DNA from: Apostichopus japonicus
Taxonomy: Eukaryota > Echinodermata > Holothuroidea > Aspidochirotida > Stichopodidae
DNA: 64,000 nt
Direction: 5' to 3'
Assembly: GCF_037975245.1 (NCBI RefSeq)
Contig: NC_092564.1
Span: 10,082,484 to 10,146,483 of the forward strand
Positions within the stretch are counted from its first letter, which is position 1. Each line of letters opens with the position of its first letter. Under the pieces are notes generated by a model. That model saw nothing but the letters and a program-made list of their open reading frames with translations, was not told the DNA's origin and searched no databases. The translations under genes and the position numbers were made by a program. Positions 44,590 through 58,681 of the stretch are shown here, one piece after another.

Positions 44590-45866
44590 AAGATGCAGTT
44601 TCTGGAAATCCCCAGTAAAAATTCTTGAGAGGATGACTTAAATCACAAAAGTTGAGTCACGACTGTCATTTGTTTACGTCCACATTGTACTGAGTAGTTA
44701 TATTACTTTTAAATTTTGATAAACTACGGTAGTTTGACTATACGTAGTCTTCTACGTAAGAGAATATATTATGATAGTTTCTTTGATGTCATACTGAGGG
44801 CCCCCGATAGGGAAAGTAAGAATTACCGAAGCATCACAAAACAATTAAGTTTACAATGCATTACGAATTTTTCAAAGCCGGGTGTCAAGGTCAGTATATG
44901 TCATCGATCATCATCAAGGGTGATTTTTTGTTCATATGAATAGCAGATATGAAGGTTAACATGTTGAGGGATATATTTAATTAGTAAAACTTATCATTCA
45001 AGGTTAAAGTCTACCTTAAATAACCGTGTTATTATATGGCAATGAATGCCGTGCTATACTTAGAAGATTACTATATTCGAGTGCGCACATTTTGTCCCGT
45101 CTCCAGGGAGACAGTGTTCATGATGGCCAACAATATTGACTCAGAATGGGGTATGTTTCCTTCTCTACCTAGCGACTGGGTCGACGTTCCTCCTTCCCAA
45201 AACAGTTTGGTGGTGTTCTGTGTTAAACTAACAGTGTTTGAGTTAGCTGGTCCTCATATTTTTTCCTTTGCAGAAAAGTACCGTATTGTTTCTTAAAGTG
45301 AAGGCGCACACTGCGTGCATGAGAGGGTGGTGGGGGGGGGGGGGTGTTTACGGAAATGGTGATATGTTACATCGCGGTCTAGTGAGAATTGCCTCTTCTA
45401 GTCTTATGATACAGAATACACCTATTCATATCATGACTCGGGCTTTAATTGGAAAGGATTAAAGAATACGTAGTATATGTTAAAGTATTACATTAAAATA
45501 TATTTATGTTCAATAGGCCTATGTTTCTCTGACATTGTATAAAAGCGTAAAGTTATGTATTTCGAACATGGCTTTGCATATTATCAGTTATACAACTTAT
45601 ATTATCCTAATTCAGTAATATTAATTTGGAGAGACGCATATCTTTGATGACTATACAGTAAATGCGGCGATATGATCTCATGAACATCAAAATAAAATAT
45701 CAGACGCCATTTTGGGTCTGTCCAACATACACATAGTATAACGATTGCATAAACGACGAAATATCGTCTAATTCATATATGCAATATCATCTCTATATAG
45801 CCTATGCGTGCAAAACGCATACAATACTTAATTCCCACATCATTGCAAGAAGCATACATTACCATT

Positions 45867-45942
<76 letters not shown>

Positions 45943-47090
45943 GTGATTGGAAGTGACACAGCCAATTGATTTTTGCGGAGCTTTCGAGCAAACTAGCTCT
46001 TCTTCAGTGCATGATCATCGAAAGTGATAAGGAGTAGCAGGAAAGACAGACACGTAGAAAGGCACCTGAAATATGATTATTGTGTAAGTCACCGTGAACG
46101 CGGATACATAACACATATTTGTAAATAATTAACTTTGAAATATTGACTATGTGTCCACGCAACCGTTATATATTCCCATAGGGTTTATAATAACTCGCTT
46201 TTATAGGTTATTCAAACAAAGAGTAATTCAGTATATGATTTATCGTAGACTAATATAAAATGGCTTACGTTACAAGTATTGCTTTGCAGTTATAAGGCGT
46301 ATACTCGTCAAATTTCAATGTGCATCGGTGTTCATGCAGTAGTATACATGCACCAAGGTATTAACATGCTATATATTGCTTTACGCCTTAACTTGAAAGT
46401 ACACTTATAATCCGTCGGTTTCAAGCTATCAGCAATGGAATTTACAAAACGGCGCTCGCAGGATGATAAAAATAAAACAAAAAAATCATAGCGCAAAAAA
46501 TGCACTAATAGCGCAAATATCCCTCAAACCAGTACGGTTTATTATCATTAGGTCTACACGCGAGGTTGGGCTATAATAACCGCTTTCATTTTATTTGTGT
46601 GTGGGTTGTTCCGCGACAGTTCAACGTATTGGTAAAAACATATATTTACTATATATATATATGTATTTTGGGGGTGGGGTGGGTGGGGATACTGATGACA
46701 TTTAAACCAACACCGAGAAAATAGTACTAATGTCTGGTTGAAATTTTGGAGACACCAGCTAGGCTTTCAGTTTCAAATAATCAGAGAGACCTTTAATTAA
46801 TAGACCTATACTCGACTTGAACAAAATCTAACATAATATTATTTTCGTCTTTTAACTTCAGCATAATATAGGTGGCTACATTAAACCTAGTTGCTACAAA
46901 GATAACAATTAAAAACTTGTTTTTTCTTTATAATGAAACAGAGTTTAGTGAAAGTGTTCATAGTTTGTAAAATAAGTAAAAAAGCTAATCACTTTACAAG
47001 TAGAGGGCATATATATTTCTGTTAATACATCTTTTCTACAATAACTTTTTATTACCAGATTAATTGGTTTACCCGTTATGAAAAATATTC
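44590..47090. other. Intergenic, (AT)n microsatellite
   Basis: A pure (AT)n tract of about 35 units lies at 45869-45938. G run at about 45332. Frames at 45036-45462 have no recognisable domain. The stretch next to the membrane-protein gene may include its 3'UTR. Confidence 0.5.
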
Positions 47091-47095
47091 ATACT

Positions 47096-47101
47096 TTTAT
47101 T
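47096..47101 (-). terminator. Candidate polyadenylation signal of the membrane-protein gene
   Basis: AATAAA on the minus strand, starting 9 nt past the TGA stop; another lies at 47048-47053. The first would give an extremely short 3'UTR, so the second, or one further on, may be used. Confidence 0.3.
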
Positions 47102-47109
47102 CATATCAT

Positions 47110-49188
47110 TCATTCCGCAAGGAAACCGTCATTGTCTACAACTCCATTCTCCTTCCCATTCATTTCGATCGTCTTCGTCGAGGACGAGTGTTCTGGTGAC
47201 GGTACTATTTTACCGTTTCGAATTGGTCGCATAATTTGTTTTAATAACATCATGGTGATACAGACCAACAACGAAAAGATTCCAGTCAACATGACCATTA
47301 GGGCGATTAAGTCTACCTTAAAGTCCAATTCTTGAACCAAGTAGCTCACAATGACTAACAATGTGTACATAATGAGACAAAGGAAGATATAGACGATCTC
47401 CATAGCTGCACTTATCGGTCTGTCACTCTCGTTTGATACTCGACGTTTTATGAAGGCTTCTATCTTTAAGAAAAGCCAAAGCCAAAACCAGGTCCATACT
47501 ACCGCCAAATACTCAATCGATGGGATACGAACCAATTCGTTTAAGCGGATCCAATGGCGTCCTTCACTGTCCACAAAGTAGAAACCATACAGGCCGATGC
47601 ATATGATTATGTAGACCAGGAATGGTAATGGATTAGCCCACCACGGTAGTTTCTTCCAAAAAGTGAGACCAAATAACTGCGTCATAACAAGAAGCCACAT
47701 AAAGCCGAAAAAGAACATCGCCCAGAGATCGCTACTAGGTCCGCCAGTCTGTACCGCCACAATAGTAGCGTGAATGGTTACCCAGGACTCCAGGAGGAGT
47801 CTCCAGTATCTATTTAGGTGGATTTTTGTAAACATCAGACTGCCTTGCAGCATCAGTAACCAAGTGTGGATAAATCCGAAAAGATGTCCCCATGTGTTTT
47901 CCATTGGATGATACCAAAAGGTGTATATCGCTCCCCAAGCGAAAGCGTAACCGTGGTACTTCCGCATGAGATTGATCGGACCGAGGTCGAGTCGCAGAGC
48001 TCTGCTGACCTTGCTCTTGTGTTGAGACGAGGGCCAGCCAAAGAAAAGTCCCCTATCTCGATACTCAAGGAGGAGAACAAATACGAGAAGCATTATGACT
48101 GAACTTTGTGAGCTAGCTTCTGAGACGTCTTGGGCAGTTGCGTCATATGTCCAATGCGTCTGAGCGAGATGAACGGCATGGAACGCCATATTTCCAATAA
48201 GAGGTATCCACTGGTACTTGGTCATTGTGTTGCTGTATTTAAGACCACTGTCGGGGTTCCAGGCCCTCAATCTCTGTGCGATGTAAATGGTTGCCCACAT
48301 AAACAGTTGATGAGATGCATAGCAAAACCATACGATACCACGGGATAATGCGTTGGCCTCGGCCGGGGGAAGCTGCCAATAGTACCATCTGCTCGATGCC
48401 GTCGCATCGCAACGACCTGGTACGCCTACTTCAATGACCGTCGGCTCTGGCAGAAAACGTGCGGAAGAGGTTTCGCTGTCGTTGTGCGTCCATCCAGATT
48501 TTGCGTCCCAGTTTCGTAGTTCACCAAACCCCATCATGGCTGCCAACAATGCTAAGATGAAACCGATACCAATCGACCAAGCAAATACATCTTGTGGTAT
48601 ACCAACAAAGGTGGCCTGTTAAGAAAAAAGGTGGGGGGAAGGGATGTTTTATAAGCAGCATGTGAAGAAATCATATTAATTAGGTCATAACTATAATATA
48701 ATAAATAAAAATATATAAAATATTGTGTGGACTGAAGACATGTTGTATAGCTATGGAGTCCGTTAAGTATGATCATGAACATACTTACTACAAATGTTCA
48801 TTCAAACAGAATATGTAAATTACAAATTGAATCTTGATAACTCTCAACTTATCTAATTTTATACAGGTAACAATGATATCTTCCTTTAGGTTAGTGCAGC
48901 TTCATATGTTTACGTGAATGTCGTTCTTGGTTTTGCGGAGTGGGATAACGCTACAAAATTCCATCAATGTACCCCGGTTGGCGTTTATGCCCTCTAGTAG
49001 GATTTTGGCCGACTTAACCCATTCAGATTCAGGTACCCCAGTTTTTCTATAGCCGATAATTTCAACACCTTATTGATCTGAAATTTGAAGTTGTGTATAG
49101 AACCTCCTTCCTTCTACCCTCAACCTCGCAATGCAGCAGAGCTTCTTACCACTTTATCCTTCTTTTTCTCACTTGTCTTTTCATCCAT
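47110..49188 (-). CDS. Unrecognised multi-pass, histidine-rich membrane protein (2 coding exons, 514 aa)
   Basis: Exon 1 (49188-49150) gives MDEKTSEKKKDKV and ends at GTAAGA; exon 2 (48615-47110) follows acceptor TTCTTAACAG, phase 0. An acceptor CTCCACAG at 49210 indicates an untranslated 5' exon farther upstream. I see about 12 hydrophobic segments (near residues 24-44, 106-129, 149-167, 185-198, 233-249, 257-275, 286-304, 311-333, 342-360, 381-401, 416-440, 448-471), a charged N-terminus and a polar C-tail with SPEHSSSTK. At least ten His sit in or beside segments 2, 3 and 5-7: FHAVHLAQTH, KYHGYAF, YHPMENTWGHLFGFIH, KIHLNRYW, TIHATI. Trp is frequent. This could bind a metal or haem, but no known family signature is evident and I assign no function. 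The single long exon has clear coding character and is richer in G+C than its surroundings. Confidence 0.85.
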
Positions 49189-49209
49189 TCTTACGTCAGT
49201 ATTATGATT

Positions 49210-52200
49210 CTGTGGAGAAACACAAAAAGAAACCGCAAAACGATGAAATCGGATAATGGAAACGAATGAATTCAAAGCAGTCCGTGGTAATTAACGAAGC
49301 TGTTTCACTGTATCCAATGCGAGTATGTTTACGATCGCACCACGGCAAGAAAATGATCGGACCGTGATGTGGATTACTTGTCATATACTAGCCAAGTGTA
49401 CGATCGAACACCGTAGATTTGGGCAAAGGATGGAAGTGGGGGGGGGGGGGGGCGTGGTTCCCCACTTCAACTGTCAGTCATGTAGAATGCTTTAGCCGGG
49501 GAAGAAATAGACTACGACTGCCTAAGGTGTACATCCACTTTTTAACCTCACACAAGAATTGTATTTATTAGCACAACATTGCCATAAGAGCTAATGATAG
49601 GGCTAATTCATAGTTTAAATCTGCCTCAAAAGGCGCCATTTGACATCTATTTTTTTTTTTCTGGAGGATTCCACACCTCCTGCGTAGGCGTCGGTCTCAA
49701 TGACCCAAGAACCAAATTCTCTCCTTTAATAGCATAGCCTTGATTCGCCTTTGACCTTTCCATTTATGTTCAGCTCATATGACGTAAGAGTCCCCCCCCC
49801 CCACACACACACAGCACGCCACTGTGAAAACATAGTTCAAGGAAAAATCCAAATGTGGAAATAAACTTTAAAATATACATTATTTGATGGTAACATTAAT
49901 CGTATAACGCAAAGCGCATGATCGCACATGTTTAATTACGACGATACAAGAGTTTGCGTGATTGCGTAAATTAATCGCGAGAACCTTAAACTACATGTGT
50001 ACTGCCCAGCAAACACATAACGTTTTCATAACATTTTAGAAATGCTATATAAATGTTTTATTAAATCATAATCTAAATAACATTTTATTAACATCGAAAT
50101 AATGTTATTTGCAAACATCGAAATGTTTAATCATGTTTTATTAACATCACATCTACAACATTGTTGAATAACATAAATATGATGTTTAAAAAACATTATC
50201 ACTCTACATTTGGAAATCATTAGAAATGTTTTAAAAATGTCGGCTTTTCGAGATCTTATTATTTTGTACCATTAATTTTACATTACTTTGAAGATACACC
50301 TGTATAGGCCTATTGTTGCAATGCTTTTTGTCGAAAGTATATCAAACCATCGTTTATATAACAGTTCTTGTACGTGATCTTGTTGGGTGTATATAGGACC
50401 CTATACATACAGGTCGGGGAGGGGGGGGGGGGGGAGTAGGTGGCGTGGATCCCAACAGCTAAATTTGATAACGTCTATTCCGCTTGGATGTAACTCGCAT
50501 TAATAAATTGAAAATAAAATTTTATCCTTGTCGATATGTAGACAAATACTTTTAATCTGAGAAAATGACTTCGCAGCTTATACGTAGGCTATAATGTGTG
50601 TTGAAACCCACGGATAGGCTAGCAAATTTCATCACGGCCCATAAGTCAGTTTACCCTTCCCCCTCCCCCTTCCCCAGTCTCCCGTGCACACTATAGTATA
50701 TAATGAAAACAAATAATGGTCTACATACATACAGGCTTTAATGGTATTTGTAATTGTAATTATAATTTTGGACAGCCGCGTTTTATTAAATGATGAACAA
50801 GGTATACATACAGGTACCAACCAGCCTTGTAAAGCTTATGTATTTCCGTCAATAAATTGACCCTATATACAGGCGAAGGACGCATATAGGCATATCATGA
50901 ACGGTTCAAGCCCGCAAATAGGGCCGGTAGAAGGGGAATGACCGGTTGAGAGATACCCATGTGGTTCCACAGTCCGGTTTCGCTATATGGTATCGCTATA
51001 TACGGACCGTACGTTTACTCGATGAATTAACTTTAATAAATCGTTCAATGCATGAACTTTGCTTACGGTCGAATACAACTTTCTTTTCCATAAATTGGTT
51101 CCCATGATGTTTTCGGAAGGAAACTTGTTGTTTATAGCACCGGAACAATTCACAGATCTATCTCTCAGTTAATTGCCTCAGATAGCCGGGCAATAGACAA
51201 AGGCCTAGTAGGCCTATACCTGTTCATGCAGCACCGAGGATGATGCCCTTTCAAGCTGCTCTCAAAGGCATAGAATCCTGCACCTAATCTAAACAGTTTA
51301 GTTAATTCACGTGCAGTTTAGTTTATTCACGTGTGAAATTGCACGTAGGCCTATGATGAAATAAGTCAGGCAGGTATACCGGTTAACATGGAAAGCATCA
51401 AATTACACTGATCACAATATGTGATTTCCTTTGTTATGCACAAATCCGTAGTATAGGGCTAATGATGAAGTTCCACTGACATCTGAAATTACTTCCAAAT
51501 CGGCAAACCAATTTGTCTCAGTCTTCTGGACTCAAACGTCAGTAGTATCGACGTAGCACAACATTAGTCTATAGTATACCTCGCATTCAATGTTTCCGTA
51601 CAAGTTCCATCACAATACATTGAGATATATACGCAAAAGCTGTCTCAGACCGGGCTATAGCACAGTAGGCCTGTACTGCGGTTTAATTATCCTGCATGTG
51701 TAGGCCTAATGTGTTTGAAGTTCCTGCCTATGTTTCATCTGATAGGATATACAACGACAATGGAACGTACAAGGATAGGGTCATATACTTACCATTTAAA
51801 GATAAAGACAACAAACCTCTTCTCGATACTGTTAATGAATGACAAAATTAAGCACTGACATCAATTGTATCGGCGTTTGTATAACAGCACATACTGACAA
51901 ACCCGTAATATCATTGTACTGTAGCTATATGCAATATGCACAGCTATATGCACAGTCATATATGTAATTTATATGAATGATCAAAGGTCTCCCTGGAATT
52001 ATATAAGTTTTATATAATTATCAATTCGTTCACTACCGCAGAGATTACATAAACCTCTAAACGAATGCATAGTATCCAGTTTGTCTTAGAAAAAGGTCAT
52101 GATCAAGCGTACTCAAGCATTGCCAAACGTTTACATAAAGGGGCTTAGCGCCGGGTAGCCTATAGCCTACATTCTTGGAAATTTCAAGCATTTTAGTACG

Positions 52201-55200
52201 CCTATTCTTTCCCAGCAATTAAAAGTCAAAGTGCGTGAGACCAGAATGTCTCAGTGACTGGAAACAGTGAAATGAAGCTTGTTGATGTTTGAAGATATGC
52301 CTTTCGCCAAGTAGTGCGGAGCCTGTAGGATAGATGTTAAAAAGGGGCTCTAAATTAAATAAAAAACACACATACATGACTTCAGTTTCAAATGCCTTTT
52401 TCGTCATATGTATCGCCCAGATACCACACTCCCCTTAATTACTGTGTTAAAATAATAACCCCAATTGAAGGTGATAATTATTGGCTAAATTTCATGACCT
52501 TAAACCGTGACCCAGTTGTTATATAGTAACTATAATAGTAATAGAGCATGTGCAGAATCAGTGAATCGGATATTGATAGCTCGCAAGCATTTAGCGCGGG
52601 CCCCTGAATTGGGTTGGGGGGGGGGGGGGGTAGGGGGTAAAGCATATGCCTATGCTACTTTTGCTACTAGATTAATACGGCCCTGCAAGTGGTTGATATA
52701 TGATTTTCTATGCATGCAATTGAGGTAACATGCTCATTGGTATATATACAGTTGGAAGCCATGTTGTCTCCGAGGAGGGGAAGCACATTTCGATCCCTCC
52801 CCCTTAAAAATCTGCAGTTTGGTAAATTGGTGCAAGTCTACACGAAGCCAATTCGCATTCTGCATGATCTAGGTCAGTATTTGTGGTAGGCTTTTATGGT
52901 AATATCGGCCTATACCTGTTTAGAAGAGACATTCTCTTCTGAAGGAAACGGTAAAACAGTCGATACCGTTCTTTAATGTCAGAGAAAGTAGAGAACAAAT
53001 CCGTCTTCATCAAATCCTATTTTACCTGTAAGAAGGCTGTTGACAGCGTTGCGATGTATACTTAGCATGCATGCAATGTTTAATTCACTGTTTGATGATT
53101 GAAGGTTTGTCATCAATCTAGAATTCGTAAGGCCTCAAAGCGAACAATATGCAGTACCTTTCGAGAAACTCAAACATTTGCATTTCGATTTATTACACTT
53201 TGACGAAACCAGATTTAGTCTTAATCGCATCTTCACGCAACAGACTATCGCGAGGTGTATACAAAGTAGCTAGTTAACTAGGTTTAGCCTATTCTAGACA
53301 GCAATTGAAAGAAATGTTTTAAATAGATGTCTGCAATTTTCCTTCAATTCTTCATTTTTGCAGCAAATGTTGAAATGGTTGAACATTCTGAGGCTAGCGT
53401 GATTAACAGTTTTGTTACAAAATGTTGTTTCACGAAATTTATTGAATGAGGAATTCATCACTTTGCCTACAAACTGTTGAAATGATGACCGTTTCTGACC
53501 ATAAGTTATCACTTCGTTGCCAAATGTTAAACATTGTGAAATACATTAAGCGATCAATCGATAATATTGCTGCAAAACTTGTTCTACAATTAAATTACTT
53601 AATTAGTTAAAAGTTTGCAACTATATTGATGAACAGAACTTAACATTTTGACGGCACCTGAACATTTCCATACAAACAAACAAACCTATGGCAGCTCATT
53701 GTGACTTTGTGCAGTCACCTTCACATTGGTTCTTGTCATTAATCACTCAAGTCTCCTCATGCATGTAACTTGCACACGCAATACTGATACAACCATTTCC
53801 AATATAAGTGATTTATTAGGTGCAGGATGAAGTCATGTAACCATTTCCTTGCCCCGGTCGGTAGTTACATAGGGTTATGTACCGATTAAAACAATATACA
53901 TATGTGGAAAATCTAAATGGATCACTCTCTAGCCATGTCAGAATGAATTTTGATATGCATAGACAGTCTAAAATGACTGCTGTTAGTCTAGGTTGTATTA
54001 TATATACCACTTTGTAATTTTGTGATAAATATCCGAGATTCGTCAATTCAAGCGGCTGGATTTCTTAGTCTAAATACACAGTCCATTAGGTCAACCCTGG
54101 TCAACCCTACAAAAAAAAAAAATCACTAGATAAACAATAGACTTTTATTATCTAAAATAACATGTGTATAAATATCATAACAAATTTGTCAATGATAAGC
54201 CGTGTTGAATGTCATGCAACGGTGCTCTGATGTTATATACGACTGTGATAAGAACTTGATTGTTTGTGTGATTTTAATTGATAAAACAATAGATTAACAT
54301 TAATATTTAGTCATGTACTGTCTGCGGAGTCGACGCCGTCATCATCAAGTTAGCCTTAATTAAAGGGACATTACAAAGATTAAACATAGGCCTATATTTG
54401 AAAGGTGAATACCTTTTAAAGGAGCATAAGTCATAAAAATATTACCAGCACTCATTTATATGCTTTTTGATTAGACTATGACACATACAGTACCAAGAAA
54501 AAAAAAACATTCCGCCTAAAATTCGTGCTTTTATGTTGTCATTAACATGTTAAAGTATATTCACGTCTTAATGTCAGCTATTTTCTGCGAAGACTTGAAT
54601 TGATCGCATAGCTTATACGTCTACAAAATACAGAAAATTGTTGAATTGATTGCCTGTTGCGATTCAACAATTTTGTTATTTAATGACGAATTACTCACTT
54701 AATTGTTACGTTATTTGCAATTCAATAACTTTTAGCAAAGTCTACTTTAACTAGCCCATTGAGGTATTTTCAATCTAACATTTTGGAGACGATTGATTAT
54801 TTGATGAAATTTGTATTCGATTAATTTAACTTTCTTTTTAAAGTGGTGTAATGCACACATCACAAGTGAGACATTTCCAAACCCTTTGTTGGGATTTGAG
54901 CCCGGGTCATTGAAGCATATTCTCATGTATAATGGGGTGGGGAGGGTGGGGGTACTTTCTCCAGAACCCAAAAAACATCGTCAAATGGAGGACTCCGATG
55001 CATAATTAAACTTGTACAAAAAAAGGTCTGACCGCATGGTTGTTTTAAAAAAAACTGAAGTAACTCAAATATGAGGCTGATAAAAGTGGGGGTTCACCAC
55101 TACAGACCCCATAGATCCGCGCCTGGGACCATAATATCAGTTGACCTATGCCGTGTTACCATCCTGCATGGAGCAGTGTCTCTTGGTGTAGGCCTAGCCT

Positions 55201-55698
55201 TACTCCATAAAATCTGATTAAGGAGACTATTCTCTATATACTGTACCTTTCAGATGTATTCACCGTCTTATACATATACGGTGTATTGTTATAATGGACC
55301 ACGCCCTGTCGGTCAAGACATCGACCTCCTATAGCAATATGGATGCCAGGTTATAATGTATACAGTTAAGTTATGGCAAAACTCTGCAGCAAGCGTAGCA
55401 TAATTATATACAAAGCAAAAGTAACTGGTTGCCGATTAAAAGTGTGACGTAATAATATGCTAGCGCGTTAAATAATTCGAATTATAATCATATCAGTAAT
55501 ATCCAAAGGCAATGATGCATCGCGCCGTTGTGGAAATACATTATCTTTATTCGGTGCACGATCCCAGAGTTTGAATGACCACTCTTACATAAGCAGTGGA
55601 ACCAGTATCCGCGCGCGCGTATTCGTTTGACATAGCTGTTCGCTCGTGAAAATGTTTTGCCTTATTTCTAAGATGGCCGCGACCGGAACTACTATATT
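49210..55698. other. Intergenic or 5' intron of the membrane-protein gene
   Basis: An untranslated first exon should lie somewhere upstream of 49209, but I cannot place it. Between 49990 and 50250 'aacattttattaacat' and 'gaaatgtt' motifs recur irregularly. G runs occur at 49438 and 50415, and a mixed one at 52617. No coding exon was recognised on either strand. Confidence 0.45.
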
Positions 55699-55706
55699 TT
55701 CGTAGT

Positions 55707-56355
55707 CAAGGGCGGCGGAAGCACTTTTAATCTGGGGGGGGGGGGGCACCGACATCAAAGGGCACTTTGCAGAAATTCGATTGGACTGATGCAGCCTGAT
55801 ATTTAGTACCCTTTATAACTCTTATTGTATTATCTTATTTGCGTATACACATCAATCCATCAACGCCCCCCCCCCCCCCTCAAAGAAAAATGCATACTAG
55901 ACTGCAATATCCAATGTGCAAATTGGGAAACAAGGAACAAGTTTTCTTTTGAGACAAAATAAGGTGAAATCATGCCAGTTGCTAATGAAGGAATCTTCCG
56001 AATTAGAGTTTATTTCTTGTTAATATCTTAAAAAAATTTTCCATTCCAAATAGCTTTGAGTTTGACCAACAGAAATTCATTAAAAGTCAGGGGCGTAGCC
56101 AGGATTTGCAAAGTTGTGTGCACGACTATCTGAGCGGAGCGCCACCATCGGTTGGCGCGGGGCGTACAAGAAAATTTTTGGTTTTACAAACCCCTCAGAT
56201 GGCCGGAAACGGCCCTTCACGAGTGGTCATTCTGGTTCCCTGGCCTCTTGCTAACTTGAGACACCTCAATTTTTATGTAGAAAAGGGGCATATTTTTAAC
56301 CTGAGGAAAAGTGGGGGGCACGTGCCCCTGTGCCCCCCCGGTTCCGCCGCCCTTG
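55707..56355. mobile_element. hAT-like non-autonomous element, copy 2
   Basis: Same exact inverted ends as 40540-41180 (CAAGGGCGGCGGAA) and the same interior at about 95% identity, in the same orientation. An independent 8-bp duplication TTCGTAGT lies at 55699-55706 and 56356-56363. 649 bp. Different flanks with clean duplications show two separate insertions, not a segmental duplication. Confidence 0.9.
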
Positions 56356-56675
56356 TTCGTAGTATAGAAAAGGAACCGTGACAGTAAAATGAAACACCGG
56401 TTATTTGAATAAGTGGAATTGAACAGAAGTTTTGACAAACACATATGATATACACATCAATCATTTCTTGTTTGTCACTGATGCAATTTACCACCATCAA
56501 CCGGCCCTTACCACCATCAAGCCTTCACAGGATCCTCCAGTAGAAAGATCACTAGTTTACATTTTGTGCAATCTCTGAAAAGGTTTTCCTGACGCCCTCT
56601 CTTTAAACCACCTAATTAGCAGTAATTAATTTCAAAGTCATCAATGCTGAGATTACACTACTTCGAGGTTTCCTC

Positions 56676-56679
<4 letters not shown>

Positions 56680-56736
<57 letters not shown>
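56680..56736. repeat. (AT)n microsatellite
   Basis: Pure AT dinucleotides, about 28 units, followed by GTGTGGG/TGTG/TATG-type sequence. Confidence 0.95.
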
Positions 56737-56741
<5 letters not shown>

Positions 56742-56833
56742 GGTGTGTGTGTGTATGTATGCGTGTTTATGGTTATGTATGTATATGATAAAGGTTACTA
56801 TACGTGGGTACCCAGTCTTTGTTCCGCACTTTT

Positions 56834-57181
56834 ATGAATATTTTCTGTGCAACTTTCATACGAGCAATATGACCTTGAATTTCTTATAGAGAGAAAGGTT
56901 CTATTTGACTGTAGCCTACGCAGGCCTATTATATATTTCGGAATAGCTTCAAGTGAAATCGCAATGACGTAACTGTTCAACGAATTAGGCTTACAATTTG
57001 ACTACAGAGAATGAATATTTTCCGTGCAACTTTCATACGAGCAATATGATATTGAATTTTTTATAGAGTGAAAGTTTCTATTTAACCTACGCAGGCCTAT
57101 TATATATTTCGGCATAGCTTCAAGTAAAATCGCAATGACGTAACTGCGCAACGAATTAGGCTTACAATTTGACTACAGAGA
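56834..57181. repeat. Tandem duplication, unit about 175 bp
   Basis: Two adjacent copies starting ATGAATATTTTC, each with 'gcaactttcatacgagcaat', 'cgcaggcctattatatattt', 'cgcaatgacgtaactg' and 'ggcttacaatttgactacag'. They differ by a few substitutions and one small deletion. Confidence 0.9.
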
Positions 57182-57189
57182 AATGTGAA

Positions 57190-58066
57190 GGAATTAACAT
57201 TGCTTATATGCACTCAACGTGCAGTAGAACAAGGCAAACTGCTTTCAATACATCTAGTACAAAACATATGGCACAAGCACAAGCATCCGTTTAGTCGGTA
57301 AGATCGATCAACCTCACAATAACGGGAGATAACATTCAACTATACACATTACATAACAAAAATCCAATTTTAATGACTGACTTAGAAAAAGACGCCTATA
57401 AACGTACCTTGAAAAAATGCGTTATACATATATAGATATATATGCCTTGCTTCTCCAAATGCCGATGGTTCTGTGATGTGCAACATTAAACGTGAATGCA
57501 ACGATATCATCCAACGATCCCGTTAATTCGACAAAATGTTTAAACTTTATTTACGACTTAGCTCCACACAAAGAGTTCATATACTCTATATAGGCTGTAT
57601 TCGTTTGGCTGTGCAAAGTAAATGCACACGTGAAAGAAACACGGGTTCCATATACCCACACTGTTTCTGTGCAACACATTATTGATTATCTATTCGGTTG
57701 GATGAATCTACGCTTATAGTAAAGGTCTAACAACCTGTGTCAAAACACTAAAGAATACCTAGCGACAATGCGCTGTCGTTGCAGTTACCCAACCGTATAC
57801 AAAATGCTTTCCGGGTTGCTATATATACTACACTGCAGTAAAATCTAGTGTGTGGGGATGTGACTGGGGGTGGGGGAGGGGACGCACACAATACATACGA
57901 AAAGAAAACCCATTACGGCCAATGACATATGAAGCTACCAAGAAGCGTGGAACTTTCGAGAAGAAAAAAAGTCGATATATTATGAAATGAAATATTAATC
58001 AACTCTGCTTGCCAGACACACCTTTTGCAAATATGAATGACCCAGCTCAGACCTATGATATCAGAT
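57190..58066. other. Non-coding, no feature recognised
   Basis: AT-rich DNA with no credible frame and no repeat shared with the rest of the window. Confidence 0.45.
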
Positions 58067-58074
58067 GTCGCCGG

Positions 58075-58681
58075 CAAGCGCGTAGCCAGGATTTTGAGGA
58101 TTTGTTCATGGGGGTGTTTTGGTGGAGAATGACATGGGGGAGGGGTCTAAGGGGAGGGGGTGTCCCCCTCCCCTTTGGCGAAAAAATGGAATTTTAAGGC
58201 CTCTAGATGCAATATGGTGCAATTTTTGAGCTCAAATCATGCAAAAGATTATTGATAATTATTTTGTGGAATAATTCTATTCACATCAGAAAAATGTAAT
58301 CCTATATAGACTCAATTATTGATGCAAGGAAAATGCGAACCTAAAGAGATACCTATATAATTTAAAAGCAACTAGGTTCAACTTCAACTCAAAAGTTTGA
58401 ACTGTAAGAAGGATAATTTGGGGAATCAGAGATAAAAAGATCAAGGGAATTGCGAACCCATAGTTCCCCTAGAGTTCCCCTTCGTTTGGACTGTAGAAGT
58501 CTGTTGACAAGCAAACTGGGAACCCAAAGAGCTAACTGTACTCTCACATCATTGATTTTGGCATATTTGGTATCACGTCACTGGTGTTTCTGTATATATA
58601 TATTTTTTTTGGGGGGGGGGGGGCACTTGGGCCATGAAGGGTGTTTGAACACCCAAAACACTCCCCTTGGCTACGCGCCTG
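58075..58681. mobile_element. hAT-like element with GCGTAGCC ends
   Basis: Ends CAAGCGCGTAGCCAGG and CTTGGCTACGCGCCTG are inverses with two mismatches; an exact 8-bp duplication GTCGCCGG lies at 58067-58074 and 58682-58689. 607 bp. The G/C-tract interior is shared in part with 44176-44579. Confidence 0.85.

Noticed and set aside
47866-48622. Plus-strand frames opposite the membrane-protein exon
   Set aside because: Antisense shadows of a well-supported 502-codon exon.
54885-54965. T-arm-like 'gatttgagcccgggtc' resembling a tRNA 3' part
   Set aside because: No matching acceptor, anticodon or D arm could be found on either strand at the proper distance.
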